Shown piece by piece: positions 7,747-18,914 of a stretch of 64,000 nt of DNA; position 1 is the stretch's first letter; every line of letters begins with the position of its first letter. Both the position numbers and the translations under genes were made by a program. The notes beneath the pieces were generated by a model that was given only the letters and a program-made list of their open reading frames with translations, was not told the origin of the DNA and did not search any database. The DNA is taken from contig NZ_JARULC010000001.1 of the NCBI RefSeq assembly GCF_029688625.1, positions 186,001 through 250,000 of the forward strand, written 5' to 3'. Source of the stretch: Qipengyuania marincola. GTDB taxonomy: Bacteria > Pseudomonadota > Alphaproteobacteria > Sphingomonadales > Sphingomonadaceae.

Positions 7747-8625
7747 CTATTCGGCCGGGCCGAGCACTCGGACCCAGTCGACCTCCATCTGCACTTCCCC
7801 GGCCTTGACCGCGTCGACCGTATCCTGCGGGATGCCGTAATAGGGCTGTTCGAGCTTGTTGACCTTCCACGGGTACACACCGCCCATCGCAAAATTGAGA
7901 ATGACGAATTTGGGCGTGTCGAAGCGCCATTCGCCCTTTTCCTCGATTTCGTCGCGCGTGACGGTATAGAAGACATCGCCGTCGACATCGAAGGCGATGG
8001 CATCGCGAGTCCACTCTACGCCATAGACATGCCAGCCGCTCGCGTCCTCGCCGTCAGGAAAGCTGCGCCGTGCCACGAATGGCGTTTCGCCGGAATAGCC
8101 GGGGCCGTGGATCGCCACCGCCGTCCAGTCGGGCTCGCCGACATATTCCATGATGTCTATCTCGCCGGTGTAGGGCCATTGGCCGTTGCCCAGCAGCCAG
8201 AACGCCGGCCATGCCCCGCGGTTCAGCGGCATGCGGATGCGTGCCTCGGCCCGGCCATAGGTAAAGTCGAAATTGTCGCGCGTATTGATCCGGCCGGAGA
8301 TGAAGTCGGCCTTGCGGTCGGCATTGGTGTCCACGCCCGGGCGAAAGACCGGCTTCAGGATCAGCACACCGCCTTCGGCACCTTCGAACTCGGTCGCGAA
8401 GCGGATCGTTTCCGGGCTGTCGACATAGGCCTGCTGTTCGTTGTTGACCCAGAAGTCCATGCCGATGACGTTCCACTTCCTCCGGTCCAGCGAGCCGTCG
8501 TCGAAGCCTTCGAAGAACAGCACCTCACGGCCATTGGTTTCGGGATCGACAGTACCGGCGCCCTCGACCGGGACGCAGCCGGTCGCGAACGGTATGGTGG
8601 CGAGTGCGATCAGAAAACGGTTCAT
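7747..8625 (-). CDS. GH16 family glycoside hydrolase, lipoprotein
   Basis: A 292-residue beta-glucanase/laminarinase-type enzyme. The catalytic motif GEIDIMEYVG gives nucleophile E155, helper D157 and acid/base E160. A type II signal peptide ends at ATGC, with Cys17 as the likely lipidation site, so the enzyme should sit on the outer membrane or in the periplasm. The fold extends from FFEGFDDGSLDRRKW to the C-terminal VDWVRVLGP. The substrate is probably a beta-1,3- or mixed-linked glucan, but GH16 is broad (agarases and carrageenases belong too). Confidence 0.87.
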   Translation of the reverse strand: MNRFLIALATIPFATGCVPVEGAGTVDPETNGREVLFFEGFDDGSLDRRKWNVIGMDFWVNNEQQAYVDSPETIRFATEFEGAEGGVLILKPVFRPGVDTNADRKADFISGRINTRDNFDFTYGRAEARIRMPLNRGAWPAFWLLGNGQWPYTGEIDIMEYVGEPDWTAVAIHGPGYSGETPFVARRSFPDGEDASGWHVYGVEWTRDAIAFDVDGDVFYTVTRDEIEEKGEWRFDTPKFVILNFAMGGVYPWKVNKLEQPYYGIPQDTVDAVKAGEVQMEVDWVRVLGPAE

Positions 8626-8820
8626 CTGTCCTCCCTTTGGCCGACCTGCGGCTCCAACCTTTGATAACGTTCACAATACACGCCATGCGCGCTTTGGCCA
8701 GCCGCCTTTGCAGGTTTTGGAAAACTGGGCCTAGCCTCGTCAGGGACGATGCGCGATAGGCGGCGCAACCCCCGCTGATCGTCAGTCAGGATCAGTGCAG
8801 TTTCAATCGGAGCCAACCAT

Positions 8821-10728
8821 ATGCGTCGCCTTATTGCCCCTCTCGCCCTCCTGCTCGCCAGCACCGCCTGCACGACCCCTGGCGAGGCGATCAATGAGCG
8901 CATGGCCGTTCCCGATGCGTTCGCCAGGATTGCGCCGATCCTCACCACACCCGAGGCCGTCGACACGTCCACCTATGCGCAGCCCCAGGTCGCACGGGTT
9001 GTACATGTTGCGCTCGATCTCGATCTCGATTTCGCCGCGCAACGCGTAGATGGCACGGCAATGCTAGACATCCTGGCCGAACCGGATGCGCAGGAAATCG
9101 TACTCGATTCGAAGGGGCTTCAGATTGCTGCCATTACCGACGAGGCAGGGCGGGCGCTCGATTACACTGTCGGCGAGGAGGTGACCCAGGGCGGCAAGGG
9201 TGCCCCACTGACGATCCAGCTCGACGGCGCGAAGACGCTCAGGATCGAATATGCGGCGGCCTCCGATGCCGCTGCGCTCCAATGGCTGAGCCCCGAGCAG
9301 ACGGAGGGCGGCGTGCACCCCTTCCTGTTCAGCCAGGGGCAGGCGATCCTAAACCGGACCTGGATCCCGACGCAGGACAGCCCCGGCATTCGCCAGACAT
9401 GGGAAGCGCGCATCACCGCGCCCAAGCCGCTCGACGTCGTGATGAGCGGCGTGCGGCAGGGCGAGCCGGAGGATCTCGGCAATGGTCGCCGCGCGTTCCG
9501 CTTCGTCATGGACAAGCCCGTCCCGCCCTACCTCATCGCGATTGCCGCGGGCGACATCGACTTCGCCCCGATCGGTCCGCGCACCGGAGTCTGGGCCGAA
9601 CCGGCAACTCTTCCGCGAGCACGGGCCGAAGTCGGCGATACCGAGGAGATGGTTGAGGCCGCGGAAGCGCTTTACGGCGAATATCGCTGGGGCCGCTACG
9701 ACATGATCGTCCTGCCGCCGGCCTTTCCCTATGGCGGGATGGAAAACCCGGTGATGACCTTCCTCACGCCGACTTTCATTGCGGGTGACCGGTCGAACAA
9801 CGGGCTGATCGCGCATGAGCTGGCGCATAGCTGGTCGGGCAATCTCGTGACCAACGCAGTCTGGGGCGACAGCTGGCTGAACGAAGGCGTGACCACCTAT
9901 TTCGAGAACCGCATCATGGAGGCGGTCTATGGCAAGAAGCGGGCGGAGCAGGAGGCTGCGCTGATGTTCGCCAGCATCCGTGAAACGCTGGACGAGGTTG
10001 GCGAGGACGCCCCCGGCACCGCGCTCAGCACGGATGGCGAGTACGAACTCGGCAGCGCGGTCGCCTATGAAAAAGGCGCTTTTTTCCTGATGACAGTGGA
10101 AAGCATTGTCGGGCGCGAGCGCTTCGATGCCTGGCTGCGCCAGTGGTTCGATAATCACGCCTTCCAGCCGGCGACGAGCGAGATGTTCTACGAGGACATG
10201 ATGGCGAACCTTGTGCGGAGCGAGGCCGAGGCTGAGCGGCTGATGCTTCGCGAATGGATCTTCGAGCCGGGCCTGCCCGCGAATGTCGCGAAACCCGACC
10301 CGGCGGCCTTCGCCGAGGTTGATGCCGCCGTGCGCGCCTATGCGGCAAGCGAGGCGATCCCTGGCGACTATGCCGACTGGACCAGCGCCGAACGCCAGCG
10401 CTTCCTCGACAATATCCCGAAGGACCGGAGCGCCGCCCAGCTGGCTGCGCTGAACGAGGCACTTGGCCTGTCCTCGACCGGCAATAACGAGGAACTGTTC
10501 CTCTGGCTCGAGCTGGCGCTTGCCAATCGATACGAGCCTGCGGTGCCGAAAGCAGAGGCATTCCTTGCCCGCGTTGGCCGTGCGAAGTTTGTCCGCCCAC
10601 TGTTCCAGACGCTGTGGGACCAGGGGGACTGGGGCCGCCCGATCGCGCAGCGCATCTATGCCGATACGCGCAGCAGCTATCATTCCGTCACGCAAGCCGG
10701 TGTCGACCGGGTGCTGGCATCCGAGTAG
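8821..10728 (+). CDS. M1 family zinc aminopeptidase, lipoprotein
   Basis: A 635-residue protein of the leukotriene-A4-hydrolase-like M1 group. It has GGMENP (substrate binding), the zinc motif HELAHSW (H332, E333, H336) and the third ligand E355 in NEGVTTYFE, then a C-terminal helical repeat domain. A lipobox ending STAC puts Cys17 at the lipidation site, implying periplasmic peptide trimming. The ATG at 8821 is preceded by about 195 bases with no visible gene. Confidence 0.9.
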   Translation: MRRLIAPLALLLASTACTTPGEAINERMAVPDAFARIAPILTTPEAVDTSTYAQPQVARVVHVALDLDLDFAAQRVDGTAMLDILAEPDAQEIVLDSKGLQIAAITDEAGRALDYTVGEEVTQGGKGAPLTIQLDGAKTLRIEYAAASDAAALQWLSPEQTEGGVHPFLFSQGQAILNRTWIPTQDSPGIRQTWEARITAPKPLDVVMSGVRQGEPEDLGNGRRAFRFVMDKPVPPYLIAIAAGDIDFAPIGPRTGVWAEPATLPRARAEVGDTEEMVEAAEALYGEYRWGRYDMIVLPPAFPYGGMENPVMTFLTPTFIAGDRSNNGLIAHELAHSWSGNLVTNAVWGDSWLNEGVTTYFENRIMEAVYGKKRAEQEAALMFASIRETLDEVGEDAPGTALSTDGEYELGSAVAYEKGAFFLMTVESIVGRERFDAWLRQWFDNHAFQPATSEMFYEDMMANLVRSEAEAERLMLREWIFEPGLPANVAKPDPAAFAEVDAAVRAYAASEAIPGDYADWTSAERQRFLDNIPKDRSAAQLAALNEALGLSSTGNNEELFLWLELALANRYEPAVPKAEAFLARVGRAKFVRPLFQTLWDQGDWGRPIAQRIYADTRSSYHSVTQAGVDRVLASE

Positions 10729-10761
10729 TTTTTGGCTAACACGGTCGTCGAGGAGAGATCG

Positions 10762-12699
<1,938 letters not shown>

Positions 12700-12780
12700 G
12701 GGCTGAAGGCGCCGACTAGATCCTGGCGGTGTCGCCCGTCGATTGGCGGGTCGCCATCCTGCGCTTCCGTCAACCGGTCC

Positions 12781-13899
12781 TCAGCCGTGCGCCCTGATGA
12801 CGAGGTCGCCCAGGCCGTATTGCGGTTTGCCGACCTGCTCGACCGCGGCTTCGATCCGCTCACGCGCGCTCGCCTCGCACACCAGCACGATCGATCCGCC
12901 GAAACCGCCGCCGGTCATGCGCGCACCGCCGGCAGGCCCGATGATCTCGTTGAGCCAGTCGACCTGGGCGTCAACCTGCGGGTGGCTGGCCTCGAACAAG
13001 TCGCGCATCGAAGCGTGGGCCTCGCGCAGGAGCAGGCCCAGGCGACCGATATCGCGCTCGGCAATGGCATCGGCAGCCTGACGCGTGCGCTCGATTTCTC
13101 CCACGACATGCTGCGCTCTCAGCGCTTCGGTCCCGGCGAGAGTGGACAGGCCGGAGCTTCCCGGAGCGACGTCGCGCAGTGTTGCGACTCCCAAGGTTCG
13201 GCAGGCAGCCTCGCAATCGGCGCGGCGCGCATTGTACGCGCCATCGACCAGCTCGCGCGTCACGCCGGACTGGAGCACGAGCACGCTCCAGTCCGTCGGC
13301 AGATCGATCTGGCGCCATTCGAGGGTGCCGCAGTCGAGCAGCATGGCGCGGCCTGCTTCACCGGCTGCAATGACCATCTGGTCCATGATCCCGCACGCCA
13401 CCCCCGCGTAACGATGCTCAACCTGCTGTGCGATCTGTGCGACGCGCGTCGGCGATTCTATCATTTGTCCGGCGGCATCGAACGCGGCACGCGCGATTGC
13501 GATGCAGAGCGAGGCCGATGAGGACAGGCCCGACCCGCGCGGAAGATCGCCCGCGATGGCAAGGTCCAGACCGCCTGCCACCAGGCCTTCCTCGCGCAAC
13601 AGGTGAATCATGCCGTGGACCAGCGAGCGCCAGCCATCCTGAAGCGGTACCTTGTCGTCAGGCCGGATCAGCAGGGCTGCATCGCCGTAGTCACCGGCGC
13701 GCGCATCGATAAGGTCGCTCCCGCGCCGCTTGAACGCGACTGCTGTTCCAAGAGCTAGCGGCATGGGAAGAACGAAGCCATCGTTGTAATCGGTATGGTC
13801 GCCGATGATGTTGACGCGGCCCGGTGCGAAGGCGACCCCATCGGGGGATGTACCGAAATTGCGCTCGAAACAGTCGCGGGCAGCGTCGAGTGCGGGCAT
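12781..13899 (-). CDS. galK: Galactokinase
   Basis: Phosphorylates galactose to galactose-1-phosphate (Leloir pathway). 372 residues of the GHMP family, with GRVNIIGDHTDYNDG (the common Glu of the signature is Asp here, a conservative change), the ATP loop GDLPRGSGLSSSASL and MTGGGFGGS. The ATG shares its A with the galT stop (TGATG), so the two are translationally coupled. It is the last gene of the operon. A further in-frame ATG upstream is a shadow inside galT. Confidence 0.95.
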   Translation of the reverse strand: MPALDAARDCFERNFGTSPDGVAFAPGRVNIIGDHTDYNDGFVLPMPLALGTAVAFKRRGSDLIDARAGDYGDAALLIRPDDKVPLQDGWRSLVHGMIHLLREEGLVAGGLDLAIAGDLPRGSGLSSSASLCIAIARAAFDAAGQMIESPTRVAQIAQQVEHRYAGVACGIMDQMVIAAGEAGRAMLLDCGTLEWRQIDLPTDWSVLVLQSGVTRELVDGAYNARRADCEAACRTLGVATLRDVAPGSSGLSTLAGTEALRAQHVVGEIERTRQAADAIAERDIGRLGLLLREAHASMRDLFEASHPQVDAQVDWLNEIIGPAGGARMTGGGFGGSIVLVCEASARERIEAAVEQVGKPQYGLGDLVIRAHG

Positions 13900-14909
13900 C
13901 AGATCGTAACCTCGCGCAAGCGCGCGGCTGCGTCTTCCGGAGTAAGGTCGCGCTGGACCTCGGCCAGTAGTTCGTAACCCACCATGTGCTTGCGGACCGT
14001 GGCACTGCGCAGCAGTGGCGGATAGAAATGGGCGTGCAGGCGCCAATGCGCGGCATCGTCAGCGAGCGAATGGGGCGCGCCATGCCAGCCCATCGAATAG
14101 GGGAAGTCGATCCCGAAAAGGCCGTCATAGCGCCTGAGCATTCGGCCGAGGATCAGCGACAGGCTTTCACGCGAGCGCTCCCCCATTTGCTCCAGCCGCG
14201 CGATGTCATTTCGGGCCACGAGCAGAAGTTCGAAAGGCCAGGCTGCCCAGAACGGCACAATCGCGAGCCAATCGTCATTCTTCTCGACCACTCGTGCGCC
14301 GTCGGTCAGTTCGGCCTCGATCACGTCGGCGAGCAGGGTCCGCCCGTGCCTTTCTCGGAAAGCGCGCTGGTGGCGGTCTTCGGTTTCGACCAGCTGCGGC
14401 ACGAAATCGCTCGCCCAGACCTGTCCATGCGGGTGGGGCGACGAGGCGCCCATCATCGATCCCTTGTTTTCGAACAACTGCACGAACGCCCATTCTGCGC
14501 CAATCTCGGCCGAAAGTTCGCACCAGCAGTCGACGACCGCCCGTCGACCTCTATCGTCCAGTTTCGCAAGTGTTTGTGAATGGTTCGGAGAATAGCAGAT
14601 CACCCGGGCCTCGCCGCGCGCAGGCATCGTCTCGAACAGATCGCCAGCCGCAGCATTCGCGCCTTCGTCGAGCAGGGCGGGAAAGTCGTTCGCAAATACG
14701 TAGGTGTGAGAATAGTCCGGATTTGTCGTCCCGCCGGTTCGCCTGTTTCCGGGGCACAGATAGCAGTTCGGGTCGTGCCGCGGGGCGTCACTCGCCGGTA
14801 CGGGAGCCTCTTCACCCTGCCATGGCCGCTTCGAGCGTTGCGGTGAAACCAGCACCCATTCGCCCGTAAGCAAGTTTCGACGCCGATGGGGGAGGTCGCC
14901 TGCCGTCAT
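13899..14909 (-). CDS. galT: Galactose-1-phosphate uridylyltransferase
   Basis: Exchanges UMP between UDP-glucose and galactose-1-phosphate. 336 residues, with the catalytic HPHGQ (nucleophile H161) after NKGSMMGASS, the zinc-type CYLCPGN (C49, C52) and a C-terminal HAHFYPP metal site. The ATG at 14909 overlaps the stop of the upstream alpha-galactosidase as ATGA. No galE or galM is in this window. Confidence 0.95.
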   Translation of the reverse strand: MTAGDLPHRRRNLLTGEWVLVSPQRSKRPWQGEEAPVPASDAPRHDPNCYLCPGNRRTGGTTNPDYSHTYVFANDFPALLDEGANAAAGDLFETMPARGEARVICYSPNHSQTLAKLDDRGRRAVVDCWCELSAEIGAEWAFVQLFENKGSMMGASSPHPHGQVWASDFVPQLVETEDRHQRAFRERHGRTLLADVIEAELTDGARVVEKNDDWLAIVPFWAAWPFELLLVARNDIARLEQMGERSRESLSLILGRMLRRYDGLFGIDFPYSMGWHGAPHSLADDAAHWRLHAHFYPPLLRSATVRKHMVGYELLAEVQRDLTPEDAAARLREVTI

Positions 14910-17680
14910 GCCGCCGCCTCAAGATGAAAAACCGCCACGCTCTCTGCCTTCTGGATCGGCATTGGCAAGCCGCTTTCGGCCAGCCAGCTTCCGGTAAACC
15001 CGATCGCCTCGCCAGCCATGCGGTCGAACAGCTCGGCGCGCGGCAACCCATGGCCCGCCTCTTCAGCGATGGCGAGCAGCCTGACCTGCCAGGTTGGACG
15101 TTCCGATGCGAAGGGCAAGCGCAGCGGTTGCGGTCTGCGATCCTGCGCAGGCGATGTGCGAATGCAGAACAGCAGCTTTTCCGACCGGTTTCCGTGTGCT
15201 TGCCACAAGAGCTGGTCGGTCCCCTCACCGAGGTCCACGCGGGTCAGGTGCAGGAGATGTCGCCATTGTTTGTAGAAATCTATCCATCGCGCCAGTTCGT
15301 CACGGTCGACATCGGCCAGCGCATCCGGGTCCAGCTCGATGCCGAGATGGCCGGTGCAGGCGATCGCCGCGCGAAACGCCATGGCTTGGCTACGCCCGGT
15401 CGCGTGCGCCGGGCTTGCGCTGACATGCGACCCCATTATTTCGGGCGGCAGGAATGCAAGAAAGCCGCGCTGCATGCTGACTCTGGCCACGGCGTCGATA
15501 TTGTCGCTCGTCCAGAACCGATGGACGAACGACGCCAGGCCGGCATCGCTGCGTCCTCCGCCACCGGCGCAACCCTCGATTTCTACGGCTGGGTGAGCGG
15601 TTCGTACGCGTTCGAGCAGTTCGTAGCTGCCCAGGGTCTGGCTGGCACCTCCCGACGGTGCGTGGTCACGATTGTGGTCCCACTTGAGATAGCCGACCGG
15701 CGTTTGCGACAGGATCGCGTCGAGCCGCGCGAACAGATGGTCGCGCACATCCGCGCGGCGCATATCGAGCACCAGCTGATTGCGCGCGGTCGGCCGGTCG
15801 CGATCCAGCGATGCGAGCGCCCAATCCGGATGGGCGCGATAAAGGTCGCTGTCGGGATTGACCATTTCAGGTTCGACCCACAGGCCGAACTCGAGACCCA
15901 TATCGCGGATTTTCGTAGCCAGGGGCCCCAGCCCGTCGGAATAGGTTTCCGGATCGGCCTCCCAGTCGCCGAGCCCCGCACGGTCGTGCCGGCGGCCCTT
16001 GAACCAGCCATCATCGAGCACGAAGCGCTCGATACCGATGCTGCTTCCCGCCTGCGCGAGCCGTGCGATACGCTGCGCGTCATGCGCGAAATAGCAGGCT
16101 TCCCAGCTATTGAGGTGGACCGGACGCGGGGTCATCGAACCTCCCGGCCAGTCGACCAGCGCACGCACCGCGCCATGCTGCTGCGCCATGGCGCCATTGC
16201 GTCCCTTGGTCGAGATCGCGAGCAGCGCTTCCGGCGCGCGGTAGGTCTCACCTGTGGCGAGGGATATCTCACCGGTGGCAAGCGTGGCTTGCGCAGAAAG
16301 GTGCCAATAGCCCTCGTCATCCCGTTCGACGGCAATCTCGCTATCGCCCGACCATGCAAGCTGGACCGCCCATGCAAGCCCGCGATCCCATCCCGATGCG
16401 CGATCGAGAACATATACGCCGGGCGGACCGCCGTGCCCCGACAGTCCGCGCCTGGTCACGCGTTCCCAGCGATGTTCGGGCATCGCTTCGCGGCACTCCC
16501 GCAGCTCGGCACTATGCCTCCCACGCCAGGAAACGAGTGCTTCTGCAGTCGCAGGCAGGGGTATCTGGAGGCTCGCGAGGGCGGCCACTTCTATCGGCTC
16601 CTCGCCGAGATTCGTGACCTGCGCAGCGAATGCGAAGGCGCCTGCGTCACAAACGCGTATGGTCTCGACCCGCTCGAACACGAGATCGAGCACCTTGAGG
16701 CGCCGGTCTTCGATATAGGCTAGCCGTCTAGCCTCGTTGCGCCGACGCGCTTCTTCTTCCGCACGGATGCGGTCTTCCTCGGCTCGCCTGTCATCCTCGC
16801 GCTTCGCAGAAGCCAGTACGGCAAGACCCACTGCGATATCGTTCGCCATGTTTTCCAGGCGCTGGATCTTGGCATCCTTGAAGGAGCGGCGGAGAGATGA
16901 CGAGTATCGGAGATAGAGGTCGAACTCGAACGATACCTTGCCGGTCGGTGCATAATCCCATTCTGGCCAATGGCTAAATGACGAAAAGCTGGGGACGTAA
17001 TCCCAATCGTTCCGCGCCCAGCGCCGCTCTCGCCGTTTTCGTTCCTTCTCTTCCTTCGCCAATTCCTCGGGCGTGGGCTCGTGCTGCGACCGCTTAACTG
17101 CTTCCTTTAGATTGAAGGGGACAATCACGCTTCCGTCCGTGAATTCGGCGCGTTCAGCCTTGCCGCTGAGTTCAAAGCCTTGGACCTGTGCTGCCGTGAC
17201 TATTCGGTTGAGCGATAGCTCGATCCGATCGATTGAATCCGGCGCGATCTCCACGTCGATCAAGCCGGACTGAGCGAGCCTCACCATTCCCTGTTCGTCG
17301 GGCTTTCCCTTGCGCAACTTGGCCATCGATCGCGTTACAATGGAATGTTCCGGATCGACCTTTTTGGGATCGAATGCCGAGGCCCGAACGCGGGCCTCTT
17401 CGCGCATTTGCGCGACGGAATCGGGCTCGTTGCGTAGCTCTCCGCCAGCGATGTTGATCGTATCGGGAATGCCCGACCTAAGCTTGGGTAGCGGTGTTCG
17501 TTTGACCCTTTGGCCCGCTGCATGTTTTGCCCACCATCCCAGCGGAGGGTTGGGCACATCGTGCTTGCGACAGATTTTGTGCAAGGCCACGTCAGAAAGA
17601 CCAAATTCCTTGGCCAAGTGCGTCATCGGCTTGGACCAGACGAGCTCATAGAACTCGGAACGGGTGAACTGACGTGCCAT
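14906..17680 (-). CDS. Chimeric protein: island HTH/coiled-coil protein fused to truncated GH36 alpha-galactosidase
   Basis: A 924-residue open frame made of two unrelated parts. Residues 1 to about 338 are a hypothetical protein seen in mobile DNA: a helix-turn-helix-like start (SREFYELVWSKPMTHLAKEFG pattern, residues 7-27), WWAKHAAGQRVKRTPLP, then a charged coiled coil (about 205-335). From about residue 345 (DAGAFAFAAQVTNLGEEP) it is a GH36 alpha-galactosidase. The catalytic residues are present: nucleophile D668 in KWDHNRD, acid/base D726 in SDNID and FVLDDGWFKG, running to the normal C-terminus. Compared with complete GH36 enzymes of about 700 residues, some 110-140 N-terminal residues of the beta-sandwich are missing. 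The join (about 16640-16680) is in frame. Whether the product is active is unknown. Its stop overlaps galT. Confidence 0.85.
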   Translation of the reverse strand: MARQFTRSEFYELVWSKPMTHLAKEFGLSDVALHKICRKHDVPNPPLGWWAKHAAGQRVKRTPLPKLRSGIPDTINIAGGELRNEPDSVAQMREEARVRASAFDPKKVDPEHSIVTRSMAKLRKGKPDEQGMVRLAQSGLIDVEIAPDSIDRIELSLNRIVTAAQVQGFELSGKAERAEFTDGSVIVPFNLKEAVKRSQHEPTPEELAKEEKERKRRERRWARNDWDYVPSFSSFSHWPEWDYAPTGKVSFEFDLYLRYSSSLRRSFKDAKIQRLENMANDIAVGLAVLASAKREDDRRAEEDRIRAEEEARRRNEARRLAYIEDRRLKVLDLVFERVETIRVCDAGAFAFAAQVTNLGEEPIEVAALASLQIPLPATAEALVSWRGRHSAELRECREAMPEHRWERVTRRGLSGHGGPPGVYVLDRASGWDRGLAWAVQLAWSGDSEIAVERDDEGYWHLSAQATLATGEISLATGETYRAPEALLAISTKGRNGAMAQQHGAVRALVDWPGGSMTPRPVHLNSWEACYFAHDAQRIARLAQAGSSIGIERFVLDDGWFKGRRHDRAGLGDWEADPETYSDGLGPLATKIRDMGLEFGLWVEPEMVNPDSDLYRAHPDWALASLDRDRPTARNQLVLDMRRADVRDHLFARLDAILSQTPVGYLKWDHNRDHAPSGGASQTLGSYELLERVRTAHPAVEIEGCAGGGGRSDAGLASFVHRFWTSDNIDAVARVSMQRGFLAFLPPEIMGSHVSASPAHATGRSQAMAFRAAIACTGHLGIELDPDALADVDRDELARWIDFYKQWRHLLHLTRVDLGEGTDQLLWQAHGNRSEKLLFCIRTSPAQDRRPQPLRLPFASERPTWQVRLLAIAEEAGHGLPRAELFDRMAGEAIGFTGSWLAESGLPMPIQKAESVAVFHLEAAA

Positions 17681-17714
17681 GAGCTAACTTCGCCTGATTG
17701 CGTCCAACCGTTTG

Positions 17715-18914
17715 TTAGGCGTCATCTTGGGCAACGAACTCCGCCCTTGCGGGATCGTAAACGTGCTGCGTGACAGTACCGTCACTGATCCGCGACACTA
17801 ATTCGTTGATGATCGAAAGCGGGACAAGGAACCACTCGCGCGGCTGTACAGTTTTGCCAAATCGATCGCCTGCTGAAAGATCAAGGCGGGCAGGCCCGAG
17901 CGCACGATGGATCAGCCGTTCGAGCTTGGTCCGGTTGATGTTGAAGAGCTTGTACTCGGCCACGACTTCGACGTCCGCGAGCATGAAAGTCGGATCGTTA
18001 CGCGCGTTGGCAATCCGGCTGAGGACCGGCTGCCCTGTAACGCCGATCTTATGGATCAGCTCGCGATGCTCGTCGACATAGGGATGCGACGATTCGCTGC
18101 GGAGTACGTAGATCGTGCCGCTCTCCAGATCGTCGGGCTCAGCGGTGTCTCCAAAAAGCGGTCCTGCGCTTTGCTCGCTCACGCGCCTAGCGGACTCGTC
18201 CCGATAGAGCGACTTCTGGAATGAGCGTGAAAGGATCGTCGCCTCGGTTGCGTTGTCATAAATGACTCGGACACGGCGATCAGCCCGCTCATACTGAGTC
18301 GTAAAGGCGTCGGTCGAGGCGGCGATGTATGCGAGTTGCCCGCCGACGATGAAGAAATTCCCCGGCTGGATTTCGGCCAGTGTGACCTCGGAATTGCCGA
18401 GCGCCTTGGCCTGTCTGCTACCGGCCTTCAGATCGACCTGCACCGCCTCGAACAGCGGCTTGAACTCTTCGAAATCCTCGCACCTCTCGCGGTTGGCGAT
18501 CTCTTCAGCCGCTCTCTTCTCGGCCCGAGAACTCACATGCCGCAGCTTTGTGATGTCATCTTCCGAGCCCGGTTGGATGCCAAGCTCTGCCAGAAGTGCA
18601 GTGTCGTCTAATTCGTCCGATGGTTTCCCTAACGGCTCGACTGCATCCAGAATGCCGTCCTGGTCCATGCTCGCCAGGAGCTCTTGCGCTTCGGGAAGAG
18701 CGCGAAGCCTCTCAAGGCGGACGGCATAGAGTCGCTCAAAAATGTCATGATCGTCCCCATGCCTGGGAAGGCGTCCATGCTCCTTGACGAAACGCTGTAT
18801 GTCCTCGAATCCCGCTATGATGCGTTCCTGAAGCGGGGTCAGCTTTCGAACCGGCTCGGGTGCTGTTTCGACACCAAGCTCGGCCAGCAGTTCGAGGTCA
18901 CTCAATTCAGCCAT
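17715..18914 (-). CDS. GIY-YIG nuclease family protein (T5orf172/MUG113-like)
   Basis: 399 residues. The C-terminal nuclease domain (about 265-370) shows GTIYVLRS (GIY strand), HKIGVTG (YIG strand) with R300, the catalytic-type glutamate in LERLIHRAL (E332) and the family signature PREWF. The N-terminal half has two copies of a short motif (LLAELGV at 9-15 and LLAELGI at 107-113) and a segment FVKEHGRLP resembling the helicase C-terminus. The ATG at 18914 overlaps the end of the helicase gene by eight bases, so the two are likely made together. An in-frame start at 18983 lies wholly inside the helicase. It is the proposed cutting subunit of the operon; this role is inferred. Confidence 0.8.
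   Translation of the reverse strand: MAELSDLELLAELGVETAPEPVRKLTPLQERIIAGFEDIQRFVKEHGRLPRHGDDHDIFERLYAVRLERLRALPEAQELLASMDQDGILDAVEPLGKPSDELDDTALLAELGIQPGSEDDITKLRHVSSRAEKRAAEEIANRERCEDFEEFKPLFEAVQVDLKAGSRQAKALGNSEVTLAEIQPGNFFIVGGQLAYIAASTDAFTTQYERADRRVRVIYDNATEATILSRSFQKSLYRDESARRVSEQSAGPLFGDTAEPDDLESGTIYVLRSESSHPYVDEHRELIHKIGVTGQPVLSRIANARNDPTFMLADVEVVAEYKLFNINRTKLERLIHRALGPARLDLSAGDRFGKTVQPREWFLVPLSIINELVSRISDGTVTQHVYDPARAEFVAQDDA

Noticed and set aside
14924..16723. A 599-codon open frame on the plus strand
   Set aside because: Antisense shadow of the alpha-galactosidase part of the chimera; no ribosome binding site or recognisable domain.
14906..17680. Chimera as a simple frameshift or assembly error
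   Set aside because: Frame and codon pattern are continuous through the junction, and the neighbouring gene order fits an island edge. Not excluded, but a read-level check is needed.
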